Assembly (NCBI GenBank): GCA_965242745.1
Contig: CBDETG010000043.1
Coordinates: 1-23,203, forward strand
Direction of reading: 5' to 3'
From: JABAAI01 sp965242745
GTDB taxonomy: Bacteria > Spirochaetota > Leptospiria > Leptospirales > Leptonemataceae
Length of the DNA: 23,203 nt
A program made the translations under genes and the position numbers. Positions 7,601 through 14,872 of the stretch are shown here, in pieces; within the stretch, counting starts at the first letter, position 1; each line of letters opens with the position of its first letter. Under the pieces are notes generated by a model. The model had not been told where the DNA came from. It worked only from the letters and a program-made list of their open reading frames with translations, and searched no databases.

Positions 7601-9849
7601 TGCTGTTCTGTTGTCCCAAGTCCGGAGCTTTCCAAAAGCTGGACAAAGGCCTCCTCCTCTATGATTTCAATACCCAATGCAGCCGCTTTTTGGAGCTTAG
7701 ACCCGGGCTTTGCTCCGCACAGGAGGCGGCTGGTAGCTCCACTGACAGTAGATACTGTCTTGCCTCCTCTGCTGCGAATTTCCTTTTCTATCAGATTGCG
7801 GGAGGCAAAATGCGAGAACACGCCTGTAATACACCAACTTTGCCCGGTAAAAATTTGCGTATATCCTTTCGCCTCATTCTTATTGCTCTTGCAGGAAAGA
7901 GAGAGCCCCGCCTTTTCTAACTCTGAGCAGAGCTGCAATACAGCCGGGTCTTGGAAATGTTCTATGATCGCTTTTGCAGTCTTCGTGCCAATGCCATGGA
8001 TTCCAAGCAGTTTTTCATGCGCATAAGAAGAACGCAGGAGCCTGTGTATTTGAGCATGGCTTTTGTAAGAAGCTTTTTCTAACTTCTCTTGATACTCTTG
8101 CTTGATTTGCATAGCGTATTTCTGTGTTTTTTGTTTTTTCGCCTCTGCCTCAAAGCCTGCCATGATCTCCTTAATCGCCTGATCTCCAAGACCCTCAAGC
8201 TTCCTCAGGCTTTGCTCAGGCCGCGCCTCTTGCACGAAAGCGCGTATTTTCCAAAGACTGTCATAACCCGCATCTATAAGAAGCCGGCTGATCTCTGGGC
8301 CTATTTCACGTAATCCTAAGGAATAGAGCAGCACTTGGAAGCTCTGCTTTTTGGATGCTTCAATGCCTTCCAGCAGACGGCTTAGCGACTTAGGGCCAAA
8401 TCCCGGCAAGGCTTCCAAATCTTTTTGATACTTATGCAAATGGTAAATATCACTCACGCTGCTCAGGAAGCCTTTTTCGAAAAGAAGATGGCAGTTTGCC
8501 ACACCCATATCCGCAATGTTCATTTGCTTGCGTCCGCAAAAGAAAATGATCCGGTTTAGGGCCATAGCCGGACAATGTTTATTAGTACAGAGCCAATCCA
8601 CACCTTGGGCCTCCCGTATCAGGGGAGTAGAGCAGGCGGGGCAGTTGCTGGGGAAAAGGAAGGGAGGTCCATTGCCTTGTTCCACCACTTCTTCAATGGC
8701 AGGTATAATTTCCCCTCTTTTACTCACTTTTACCTTAGAGCCTACGCGCAGGCCAAGCTTTTGGACAAAGTCCGCATTGTGTAAAGTAGCATAGCGCACA
8801 GTGGTACCCGCCAGCTGCACTGCTTCCAGGCGGGCGCGAGGCGTGACTCTCCCTGTACGTCCCACAAAGCTTTCTATCTCTTCTACTCTGCTTAGAGCTT
8901 CTTCTGCCTGAAATTTATATGCGATTGCCCAACGAGGAGCGCTTGCCGTTGCCCCTAAGCGCTCACGACTTGGCAGATGATCTAATTTGATCACAAGCCC
9001 ATCAACAGGATAGGGTACAGCGTCTTTCTTGCTTCTGAAAGCTTCGATACATTCTGGCAATTCCTGCAGGCTGCAAGATCCGCTTTCTTTGTCCAAAGGA
9101 AGACCAAGCTCTTTTAGCGCCTGCAGGTTTTCTGTCTCTCTAAGGAAAGCCTGCTTAGGGCCCCGCTTCCCTTTTTTGTCTATAGTATACACAGCATCGT
9201 ATGCCACCCATGAAAGAGGACGCCTCGCCACCTCACTGGATTTTTTATGTTTGAGAGAGCCGGCGGCAAGGTTGCGAGGGTTAGCATAGATACTGCCATG
9301 ACTTTCATTATATGCGGCAAAATCTTCATAAGACATAAAGACCTCACCTCGCACGCACAAATCCCACGTCTTATGCAGGGTGGGCAGAATACTACGGATG
9401 GTAAGAGCATTGCTGTTTACTTCATCACCTTCCCTGCCGTCACCACGCGTAACAGCGCGCACAAAGCGGCCTTTATCGTAATATAAAATAAGGCTTGCTC
9501 CATCAATCTTCCATTGGACATGGAAAGAGGCAGCAAGGTCGCTGTCTTTTGCAGCTTTACGAGCCCACCTAAGTACTTCTTCGAGGCTATAGCTGTTGTT
9601 TAAAGAGAGAACAGGAGTACTATGTTTGTATTTTATGAAATCTTCACTTAGGTCTGAGCCTATCAAGCGCGTGGGAGAATTGGCTAAAGCTAAATGAGGA
9701 TAGGCTTCTTCTAAAGCTTTGAGCTTAGCTAAGCCTTGATCAAACTCATAGTCCGTGATCTCTGGCTTGTGCTTTATATAGTAGAGATATTGATGACGCA
9801 GCAAGTCTGCGCTTAGCTCTTGTATTACTTTTTGAGGGTCCGGGCTCAT
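7597..9849 (-). CDS. ligA: NAD-dependent DNA ligase
   Basis: Bacterial ligase that seals nicks in replication and repair using NAD+. It is 750 residues, longer than the usual 670-690. The N-terminal Ia domain has Y-Y and Y-D/E-type residues for NMN binding (Y-L-Y-Y-I, I-T-D-Y-E-F-D). The adenylation lysine is in K-I-D-G near residue 114. After the OB fold comes a four-Cys zinc finger (C-P-A-C and C-T-N-K-H-C), then helix-hairpin-helix repeats (L-P-G-F-G-P-K-S, L-E-G-L-G-D-Q-A, I-H-G-I-G-T-K-T). A C-terminal BRCT domain starts at about residue 670 and has R-G-G-K. The extra length is largely a Lys/Gln/Glu-rich insertion of roughly 50 residues between two helix-hairpin-helix motifs, probably helical. 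The start at 9849 has a good ribosome binding site (AGAAGGAAG, about 9 bases upstream). It is the first gene of the minus-strand run ligA-polA-trpE. Confidence 0.97.
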   Translation of the reverse strand: MSPDPQKVIQELSADLLRHQYLYYIKHKPEITDYEFDQGLAKLKALEEAYPHLALANSPTRLIGSDLSEDFIKYKHSTPVLSLNNSYSLEEVLRWARKAAKDSDLAASFHVQWKIDGASLILYYDKGRFVRAVTRGDGREGDEVNSNALTIRSILPTLHKTWDLCVRGEVFMSYEDFAAYNESHGSIYANPRNLAAGSLKHKKSSEVARRPLSWVAYDAVYTIDKKGKRGPKQAFLRETENLQALKELGLPLDKESGSCSLQELPECIEAFRSKKDAVPYPVDGLVIKLDHLPSRERLGATASAPRWAIAYKFQAEEALSRVEEIESFVGRTGRVTPRARLEAVQLAGTTVRYATLHNADFVQKLGLRVGSKVKVSKRGEIIPAIEEVVEQGNGPPFLFPSNCPACSTPLIREAQGVDWLCTNKHCPAMALNRIIFFCGRKQMNIADMGVANCHLLFEKGFLSSVSDIYHLHKYQKDLEALPGFGPKSLSRLLEGIEASKKQSFQVLLYSLGLREIGPEISRLLIDAGYDSLWKIRAFVQEARPEQSLRKLEGLGDQAIKEIMAGFEAEAKKQKTQKYAMQIKQEYQEKLEKASYKSHAQIHRLLRSSYAHEKLLGIHGIGTKTAKAIIEHFQDPAVLQLCSELEKAGLSLSCKSNKNEAKGYTQIFTGQSWCITGVFSHFASRNLIEKEIRSRGGKTVSTVSGATSRLLCGAKPGSKLQKAAALGIEIIEEEAFVQLLESSGLGTTEQQ

Positions 9850-10233
9850 AGCGTACGTCTTCCTTCTTTCGTATAAGCGGCAAAGCTGGCCTCAGCTTAG
9901 CTATAGGCTTCCTGTTTATGTACAATACGGTCAAGTCAAAACTATCCCCGCTGCTATACAATTTCTAAAACTTTTCTTGACTCTCAGCATGATACCGCAT
10001 AAAGTGCGAGCGCTGCTAAGAAATACAAAACTATGATACTTTTGTTACTTCCAGGGGGAGCTTAGTAAGTCTATTCGTCATGAGGCGCTTTACAGCTCAA
10101 GGCGCAGCACAGAGAGGAATAGGAGCGAAGGGGCCTTTGCGCTTCCTCAAAAAAAGCTTGCCTCCTTTCTGCTCCTGCTGAATGTATCCTTGTTCATCTT
10201 TGTATCAGAAGCATTGAGAGCTCTTATCCCGCT
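9850..10233. promoter_or_regulatory. Divergent intergenic region between ligA and the barrel protein gene
   Basis: This 384-base gap must hold promoters for ligA (minus) and the outer-membrane protein gene (plus). The best plus-strand candidate is TTGACT at 9977-9982, a 17-base spacer and TAAAGT at 10000-10005. It would give a 5' leader of about 220 bases. On the minus strand I see a TTGACT-like box around 9930-9940 but no well-spaced -10. No RNA gene or coding frame was found. The promoter call rests on consensus matching only. Confidence 0.3.
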
Positions 10234-11046
10234 ATGAAACAATATTCTTTTGCCCGCGCTTTTTTGCTCATGCTATGTTTTTTTGCGCCTTCTGCCTATC
10301 TCAAAGCAGAGGCCTATACTCGTGATGGCTTTATGTTAGGCATGCTTCTTGGTACAGGCAATGCCCATCTGGAATATCTCGTGCCTCAAGACCCGCATGC
10401 TAACAAGTTTATGGCCAGCAGCTCTGCCCTTTACGTCTCGCTGCAAATAGGGCGCATGGCTACGCCTGATTTTGTAGTCCATCTCAATGGCTTTTACATA
10501 TATACCCCTGGTGAACGGGAGGAGGAAAGGGTAGACAAGAATAAGAGCCTGCATAGCGGGAATACGGCTGGGGTCAGTAACCTGCCTAGTGAGACTCTCG
10601 AGTTGAAACATAGGTACCAGTCCTATGGCTTTGGTATAGGTTTTACTTATCACTTCCCATGGGATATGTACATAAGCCCTGAATTCCGTTCTGCTGTCTT
10701 TGCAAGTTTGGAAAGGATTGAGAATCACGAAAATGTCACAGGCCCTTACACCAGAGAAACGGCCCTGCTGCAGGGGACAGGCATGGGCGTGACGATAGGC
10801 AAGGCCTTTTGGATCGCTGCAGAATGGTCTATAGCTTTGTCCTTTTTTTATCATGTGGACTGGCTGCAATTTCGCAATTACGAGATTCGAGATGCGTGTA
10901 AAAAGGATGACTTTTTTAACCGTGACGAATATCTGCCCTGCATAGGGGAGGGAAGCTCCTTTCAAGCTGGCCATGAGGCGCAGAATTTCACAGGCTCGGC
11001 ACGCCAATATATGCTGGGCGGCGCTCTTAGCATCATCTATAACTAA
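10234..11046 (+). CDS. Outer-membrane beta-barrel protein of unknown function (270 aa)
   Basis: The first 25 residues form a signal peptide: K near the start, a Phe/Leu-rich core, and a cleavage site after K-A-E-A. The mature protein begins G-F-M-L-G-M-L-L-G-T-G, the typical first strand of small outer-membrane barrels. It shows alternating hydrophobic and polar strands (Y-G-F-G-I-G-F-T-Y-H-F near 131-141, L-G-G-A-L-S-I-I-Y at the end). Loops are rich in charge and Asn/Asp. Two Cys residues in a late loop (R-D-A-C and L-P-C-I) could form a disulfide. The length suggests 8 to 10 strands, like the OmpW/OmpA-barrel size class, but I cannot assign a family. It is alone on the plus strand, with ligA diverging to its left and a hairpin 20 bases after its stop. 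The ATG at 10234 has no strong ribosome binding site. Confidence 0.72.
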   Translation: MKQYSFARAFLLMLCFFAPSAYLKAEAYTRDGFMLGMLLGTGNAHLEYLVPQDPHANKFMASSSALYVSLQIGRMATPDFVVHLNGFYIYTPGEREEERVDKNKSLHSGNTAGVSNLPSETLELKHRYQSYGFGIGFTYHFPWDMYISPEFRSAVFASLERIENHENVTGPYTRETALLQGTGMGVTIGKAFWIAAEWSIALSFFYHVDWLQFRNYEIRDACKKDDFFNRDEYLPCIGEGSSFQAGHEAQNFTGSARQYMLGGALSIIYN

Positions 11047-11065
11047 AGTCTGCTTTCTGCGTTGA

Positions 11066-11086
11066 TGCTATTAGACAATAATAGCA
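11066..11086 (+). terminator. Hairpin after the barrel protein gene
   Basis: TGCTATTA and TAATAGCA form a perfect 8-base stem with a 5-base loop, starting 19 bases after the stop at 11046. It is AT-rich and no T-run follows directly, so it would be a weak intrinsic terminator at best. Confidence 0.35.
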
Positions 11087-11197
11087 ATATGGAAAGTTAG
11101 AAAAATATGATGTATGCGGCGTATGTGTTTCACATTTATACAATTTAGAAGTATAGACTTTTTTTGTAAAAAAATTTATGGCAAGAGAGGGGGAGCG

Positions 11198-11269
11198 GGG
11201 CGCGGCCATTACGCAAGCCGATCTTGTGAATGCAATCGGCCAGGTTATCTCATACAACTGACCGCGCCC
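11198..11269. repeat. Nested inverted repeat, GC-rich
   Basis: An outer stem GGGCGCGG (11198-11205) pairs with CCGCGCCC (11262-11269). Inside it, GCCGAT pairs with ATCGGC around a 12-base loop (about 11217-11240). The element lies directly after the stop of the minus-strand 126-residue gene. It could act as that gene's terminator or 3' structured RNA, or mark the edge of the accessory island. Confidence 0.45.
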
Positions 11270-11273
11270 GCCG

Positions 11274-11654
11274 TCATTTCTGTATCAACTCAATCGACAC
11301 GCACACGCAGCCTTCGCTGATGCGGGATATGTCCAGGCTCTCGATGTGGAAAAACTCATCACACCCGTCAATGAAACGCGTGTATTTCACTTTTGACCCG
11401 GTCTTGACCAAATCCAGCAGCATGCGTACGCGTTCCCCCACGCTGTGGGATTGGACTGGGAACTCATCAGGGAGCTCCCAGAACCGGAACCTCTTGCGCA
11501 TAGCTTCGCTTGGCTTGGGTTCGTCAGTGAGCAGGAATTCGATTTTGCGGTTTCTACCCAATCGACAGCCCACGCTGATTTCCTCGTCGCTGACAAAATC
11601 CATCTCACAGCATTCCTGTCCAGATTCTGCCATAAGCATTTTTTGATCACTCAT
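11274..11654 (-). CDS. Hypothetical protein (126 aa)
   Basis: I do not recognise it. The gene is supported by a strong ribosome binding site (GAGGAGGATC, about 8 bases before the ATG) and by an acidic, cytoplasmic-looking product. The opposite-strand frame gives only Ser/Arg-rich nonsense. The protein has a pair of Cys (E-C-C-E near residues 14-17), a basic middle (R-K-R-F-R-F-W-E) and a C-terminal alpha/beta-like part ending I-E-L-I-Q-K. No signal peptide or membrane segment is visible. Its GC content is clearly higher than that of the two small genes upstream, with which it shares direction and tight spacing (48 bases), so the three may be a mixed accessory cluster. A phage-derived origin is possible but unsupported. 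Confidence 0.6.
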   Translation of the reverse strand: MSDQKMLMAESGQECCEMDFVSDEEISVGCRLGRNRKIEFLLTDEPKPSEAMRKRFRFWELPDEFPVQSHSVGERVRMLLDLVKTGSKVKYTRFIDGCDEFFHIESLDISRISEGCVCVSIELIQK

Positions 11655-11702
11655 TCTTTGATCCTCCTCTTTCTACAGCTACCGACTCCCGCAGTGAAAA
11701 TA

Positions 11703-11978
11703 TTAAATCTGCGTCCAGGTCTTTGAGCTTACTTTGCCATTTCGGATCGTAACCATGATAGCCTTCATTCCAAGCTGGTAATGCCAAACTTCTGTTTTTC
11801 CAAGACCAGAAATGGTTGTTTCTGATATACTAGCAGGCTTGCCTAATATCTCTGAAACTTTAGATTTATCCATTCCTTCTTTTATTTTCTCATAGTTTTC
11901 ACGTGTTACTCTCGTATTTGAAATTCCACACGTAATAATGAAAATAATAAGGAAAAATAAGTGACTTATTTTTTTCAT
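11703..11978 (-). CDS. Small lipoprotein with a SmpA/BamE-like (DUF3862-type) fold
   Basis: About 91 residues from the ATG at 11978. It begins M-K-K, has a hydrophobic core and a lipobox I-I-T-C-G-I-S, so the mature N-terminus is probably a lipidated Cys. The rest follows the pattern of the BamE/OmlA-like superfamily: R-E-N-Y-E-K-I-K-E-G-M-D-K-S-K-V, then I-L-G-K-P, then a W-H-Y strand and a K-V final strand. True BamE works in the barrel assembly machine, but many short relatives of this fold are unrelated in role. This start was chosen over an upstream in-frame ATG because a GGGAGGAAG ribosome binding site, buried in the last codons of the preceding gene, is well spaced from it. Only 4 bases separate it from that gene's stop, so the two are co-transcribed. 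Confidence 0.78.
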   Translation of the reverse strand: MKKISHLFFLIIFIITCGISNTRVTRENYEKIKEGMDKSKVSEILGKPASISETTISGLGKTEVWHYQLGMKAIMVTIRNGKVSSKTWTQI

Positions 11979-11982
11979 AACT

Positions 11983-12204
11983 TTAGACTTCCTCCCAACC
12001 ATTTATTTTCAATTCATCAGTGAGAATTTGATTGGCCTTAAACATATAATAAAAGCCCGCAAGACCCATTGTAACAAAGGTAACTACAGCAGGCACATAT
12101 TGTCCTCTGATTAGCAAAGCCATGAAGCCAAAACAAAACACTGTCCAAGAGAATCCTTGCTTTACAGATTTTGTGACTCCATTTTTTTTAAAATACTTCT
12201 TCAT
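11983..12204 (-). CDS. Small two-helix membrane protein (DUF2628/HrgC-like)
   Basis: 73 residues with two predicted membrane helices (about 20-35 and 38-55). The motif G-F-S-W-T-V-F-C-F-G-F-M-A-L-L-I-R-G matches the G-F-S-W-T...G-F...R-G-D pattern of small DUF2628/HrgC-type inner-membrane proteins, whose function is unknown. The last residues include N-G-W-E-E-V, where family members often have G-Y/W near the end. The start has a good ribosome binding site (AAAGGAGA, 8 bases upstream). It is the first gene of the small lipoprotein operon and is AT-rich compared with neighbouring housekeeping genes, consistent with later acquisition. Confidence 0.75.
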   Translation of the reverse strand: MKKYFKKNGVTKSVKQGFSWTVFCFGFMALLIRGQYVPAVVTFVTMGLAGFYYMFKANQILTDELKINGWEEV

Positions 12205-12596
12205 ATTGAATCTCCTTTAATGAAATAATGAAAGCACACCCTGCCCACAGGAAATGCTAAGGCATTAGCACAAAGCTAAAAGAGTAATAGGGAATTGAAA
12301 AAAAGACTTGAAAGGCAAGGACGCTCTACGTCTTTTACAACTAGCCGTACTCTTTCCTACGCAAAGTTTATGGTTAGCATCCTGCTAGAGGTTATTGCTC
12401 TGGCAGGGTGCGCTCTTGTCACATATAAAAAGTGACTCAAAATATGCAATTATTTTTTCAATTATTTTTTTATGCTGCGAAAATAAAGCAATGCCCTAAT
12501 GAGTGCAGATATTTTTTGCGCCTCAGTTTCGTTTATTGTCATCTGAAAGTCTTTTCAGCTCTGCTGATCTGCGCTCGTCCTAAGAGGGCAGGGGGC
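12205..12596. other. Intergenic region with hairpins, no gene seen
   Basis: This 392-base gap must hold the promoter of the 12204 operon and the end of the TonB-like transcript, both on the minus strand. I see a TGCTAA-GGCA-TTAGCA hairpin at 12255-12270, about 50 bases upstream of the first small gene and possibly an operator. A stronger hairpin lies at 12381-12407, and a short GTCAC/GTGAC pair at 12418-12436. Two T-runs follow at about 12451-12471 on the plus strand. A frame at 12432-12755 on the plus strand is not convincing. Confidence 0.5.
12381..12407 (-). terminator. Strong hairpin downstream of the TonB-like gene
   Basis: CCTGCTAGAG and CTCTGGCAGG pair over 10 positions (one a T-G wobble) around a 7-base loop. 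It lies about 190 bases after the TonB-like stop on the minus strand. No U-run follows, so it may be a transcript 3' structure and not a classic terminator. Confidence 0.35.
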
Positions 12597-13481
12597 TTAG
12601 TAACGCAAATCTGGGAAGATAAACTGTATTCCAAAAACATTGCCTCTTTCGAAGATTTCTGGCGGCGCTTTGCCGAAGTTCTGTCCTTTCAAAGTGTTCA
12701 GGCAGGCCTCATCTACCAGCGCTTGTCCTATGCTGGATATTTTGCGCACATCTGATACATTGCCGTCCCTATCCAGCGCAAAAGCAACTAAGACTGTCTG
12801 TGCCGCTATTGTCTGATTCAAAACATATCCCGCATAATCACGAGCTACATAATTGATTCCCGGCGGGGAAAAGTTTTCTTTTATTTGCTGGAGCATCCTG
12901 CGAAAATACTGGAAGCCTGCCAGCTTCCTGCTTGCTATGGAAAGGTAGGAAGAGCCGTCAAAGCGAAAAAGAAAATCCCGGCGAAAGCGATAATTCGATG
13001 GAATACGATATGCCTTTGCTTTGCTCTTGCTCTTAGTTTTAGCTGTTCTTTTGCTTTGCTTTTGCGGGCCGCCCAAGGCTCTTTTTTTTGAGTTATGACT
13101 GCCCTTGATGTTGGAGGCTTGGGAAGGTATTTCTAAGCTGTCATATGGACTCAGATGATGAAAACCATAACGAGCTGTAACCCCTCCCCTTCCGCCGGAT
13201 TCTTTTTTCGCATATGCTGCCATCTCTGCCTTGCTTTTGTGATACTGCTCTGCTTGTTGGATCAGGACAGGGTAGACTTTTTCTTGAGTGTTTTGCTGCT
13301 TTGTCTTGCCTATGTCTAGGGTATAAAGATGGGAGAAGAAAATACTTAATATGATACATAGCCCCGGCAGTATGGGCAAAGAAGCTGCGATAAGACGCTG
13401 CTCCTCTTCCGTGATAGCAATGCGTAATGAAAAAGGCATGAGCAGGGAATACTTAGACTTAGCTCCTTGCGCCTTGTCCAT
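12597..13481 (-). CDS. TonB/TolA-family C-terminal domain protein
   Basis: 294 residues with one membrane helix at about 31-53, preceded by a cytoplasmic N-terminus and followed by a long, basic, low-complexity periplasmic linker (Lys/Ser/Ala-rich, about 60-175). The C-terminal 90 residues look like the TonB energy-transducer domain: L-Q-Q-I-K-E-N-F-S-P-P-G, then V-L-V-A-F-A-L-D-R-D-G-N-V, then I-G-Q-A-L-V-D-E-A-C, ending G-I-Q-F-I-F-P. The A-L-D-x-D-G-N-V strand is the hallmark of this family. Proteins of this layout pass proton-motive-force energy to outer-membrane receptors or act in envelope stability, but no ExbB/ExbD or TonB-dependent receptor is in the window. The ATG at 13481 has no clear ribosome binding site; Met15 is an alternative. 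A hairpin separates it from the ABC operon upstream, so it may be a separate unit. Confidence 0.8.
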   Translation of the reverse strand: MDKAQGAKSKYSLLMPFSLRIAITEEEQRLIAASLPILPGLCIILSIFFSHLYTLDIGKTKQQNTQEKVYPVLIQQAEQYHKSKAEMAAYAKKESGGRGGVTARYGFHHLSPYDSLEIPSQASNIKGSHNSKKRALGGPQKQSKRTAKTKSKSKAKAYRIPSNYRFRRDFLFRFDGSSYLSIASRKLAGFQYFRRMLQQIKENFSPPGINYVARDYAGYVLNQTIAAQTVLVAFALDRDGNVSDVRKISSIGQALVDEACLNTLKGQNFGKAPPEIFERGNVFGIQFIFPDLRY

Positions 13482-13597
13482 AAGAATTTGTTAGGCTGAT
13501 TGCAAAGAGGTTGCCAGAGCGGCAAAAGAAGGAGACTGAGCGGCGCATGGGCCGGAGCGGGTGAGCTTCCAAAAATAGGGCGTGTCTGTCTTATGCA

Positions 13598-13620
13598 GCA
13601 AAAAGTCTAAGGCTTTTTGC
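13598..13620 (-). terminator. Hairpin at the end of the ABC/GldG operon
   Basis: GCAAAAAG and CTTTTTGC form a perfect 8-base stem with a 7-base loop, 4 bases after the stop of the DUF4340-like gene. The T-run of a normal terminator is inside the 3' half of the stem. Position and shape suit an end of transcription for the 13625-18251 operon. Confidence 0.5.
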
Positions 13621-13624
13621 GGTA

Positions 13625-14854
13625 CTATTTAGGGCTTTTTCCTGTGTCTAAAAAATTCTTCTTGGGAGATAAAAAATCTTCTATATAAGTGGAGGAGAAT
13701 TCCCTTAAGGATGAATCCGGCATTGCAATGATATAACTGTTATAGCCCTTGCGTCCAAGAAATCGGAGAGTCATAGTCTTCTCTTGTAAGTTCTTTGCTT
13801 CCTTATAGGATATATGAAAGTCAAAAGCATATTTTTTATCAAGTCCGGATGCTTCGTCTAAAGGGAAATCAACCGCCTTCCATGCACGCAAGTCTTGGAT
13901 AAAAGAATTGATGGCCTGACTTCGCACCTTTGCTGTGGAGGGGGGGTACTGCATAGTCCACTCCTTCGAATTGTAAACTAAGTGGCTGATAGGATATTGC
14001 CCTGTTTTTACAGCTTTTAGGGAAAGGATTTGCGCTGTAGAAAATGCAGAGCCGAAGATCGAGCGGTCCCGAAAATAATATGCTTTGGCTCCGCCGCTCC
14101 TTGCGCGCAGCTTTGAGCGCACGAGATACATTTTACTTTCATCATCCAAGCGCACGTAAACTTCAGATCCATTTTTGCTCTCCCTGCCTACATAGAGAAC
14201 GTGGCTCTTAGCTCCGGGCAAGACAAATTTGATATGCAGGCCCGCATATTTCCCCTGAGAGTCCTTATGCATGCCTAAAGATTTTTCTTTTTCCTTTTCA
14301 GAAGGACGAGGGAGATCATAGTATCTGCGCGTCTTTGAGAGCGCTGCGAAAAGCTCTGCTATGCGCTCTATATCTGCTTTGTGTGTTTCTTTCCCCGCTT
14401 CTCCTTGTTCTTGTTCTTTGCTTTCCTGCGCTGCTTCCTGCGTGCTGGAGTCTTTTGAGGGTGCAGGGGCTTGCTTGCTTATTTCTAAGCGCCACCGATA
14501 CTGTGCAGGAGAAGAGCTGTAGAAGAAAGAAGTCTTCCGTTCTGCGCTCTGGTGCCACTGGGATGCGGGCAGAGCTTCCTGGCGTATAAGCCGTATTTGC
14601 TTCCCGCGCAGGTCCGGATCATGAATTTCGATAATCTCCACATCCTCCTGATCTAGGTCAAGCAAGAGGGCTGCTCCTTCGTAGCCTGTAGCAAAAAAGC
14701 CGATAAAGTTGGACTGTACAAGCAGCGCAAAAATCAGAAAAACATTGCCCAGCGCAAGAGCCGTATTACGGTAGAAATTTTTCTGAAAGTACAAGCGGCC
14801 TAATTGCACGTATTTTGCTTTGAAGCTGAGAGACTGATCTTTGCTTTTTTCCAT
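13625..14854 (-). CDS. DUF4340-like membrane-anchored protein
   Basis: 409 residues with one N-terminal membrane helix at about 31-55. The large periplasmic part has repeated beta-rich segments, including one with the W-T-M-Q-Y-P-P and I-N-S-F-I-Q-D-L patterns expected of the DUF4340 repeat. Proteins of this family usually follow a GldG-like gene, as here (18 bases downstream of it, same strand). Residues about 130-165 are a Glu/Gln/Lys-rich low-complexity linker. The start has an AAGG box at good distance. Function is unknown. The consistent pairing with GldF/GldG suggests it is a periplasmic partner of the ABC module. The family call rests on layout and context more than on motifs, so I give it moderate weight. 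Confidence 0.7.
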   Translation of the reverse strand: MEKSKDQSLSFKAKYVQLGRLYFQKNFYRNTALALGNVFLIFALLVQSNFIGFFATGYEGAALLLDLDQEDVEIIEIHDPDLRGKQIRLIRQEALPASQWHQSAERKTSFFYSSSPAQYRWRLEISKQAPAPSKDSSTQEAAQESKEQEQGEAGKETHKADIERIAELFAALSKTRRYYDLPRPSEKEKEKSLGMHKDSQGKYAGLHIKFVLPGAKSHVLYVGRESKNGSEVYVRLDDESKMYLVRSKLRARSGGAKAYYFRDRSIFGSAFSTAQILSLKAVKTGQYPISHLVYNSKEWTMQYPPSTAKVRSQAINSFIQDLRAWKAVDFPLDEASGLDKKYAFDFHISYKEAKNLQEKTMTLRFLGRKGYNSYIIAMPDSSLREFSSTYIEDFLSPKKNFLDTGKSPK

Positions 14855-14872
14855 TTGCTTTACCTTATAGTA

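Noticed and set aside
11230..11646. Plus-strand frame opposite the 126-residue gene
   Set aside because: It gives a Ser/Arg-rich product with no ribosome binding site, while the minus-strand frame has a strong one and a balanced composition.
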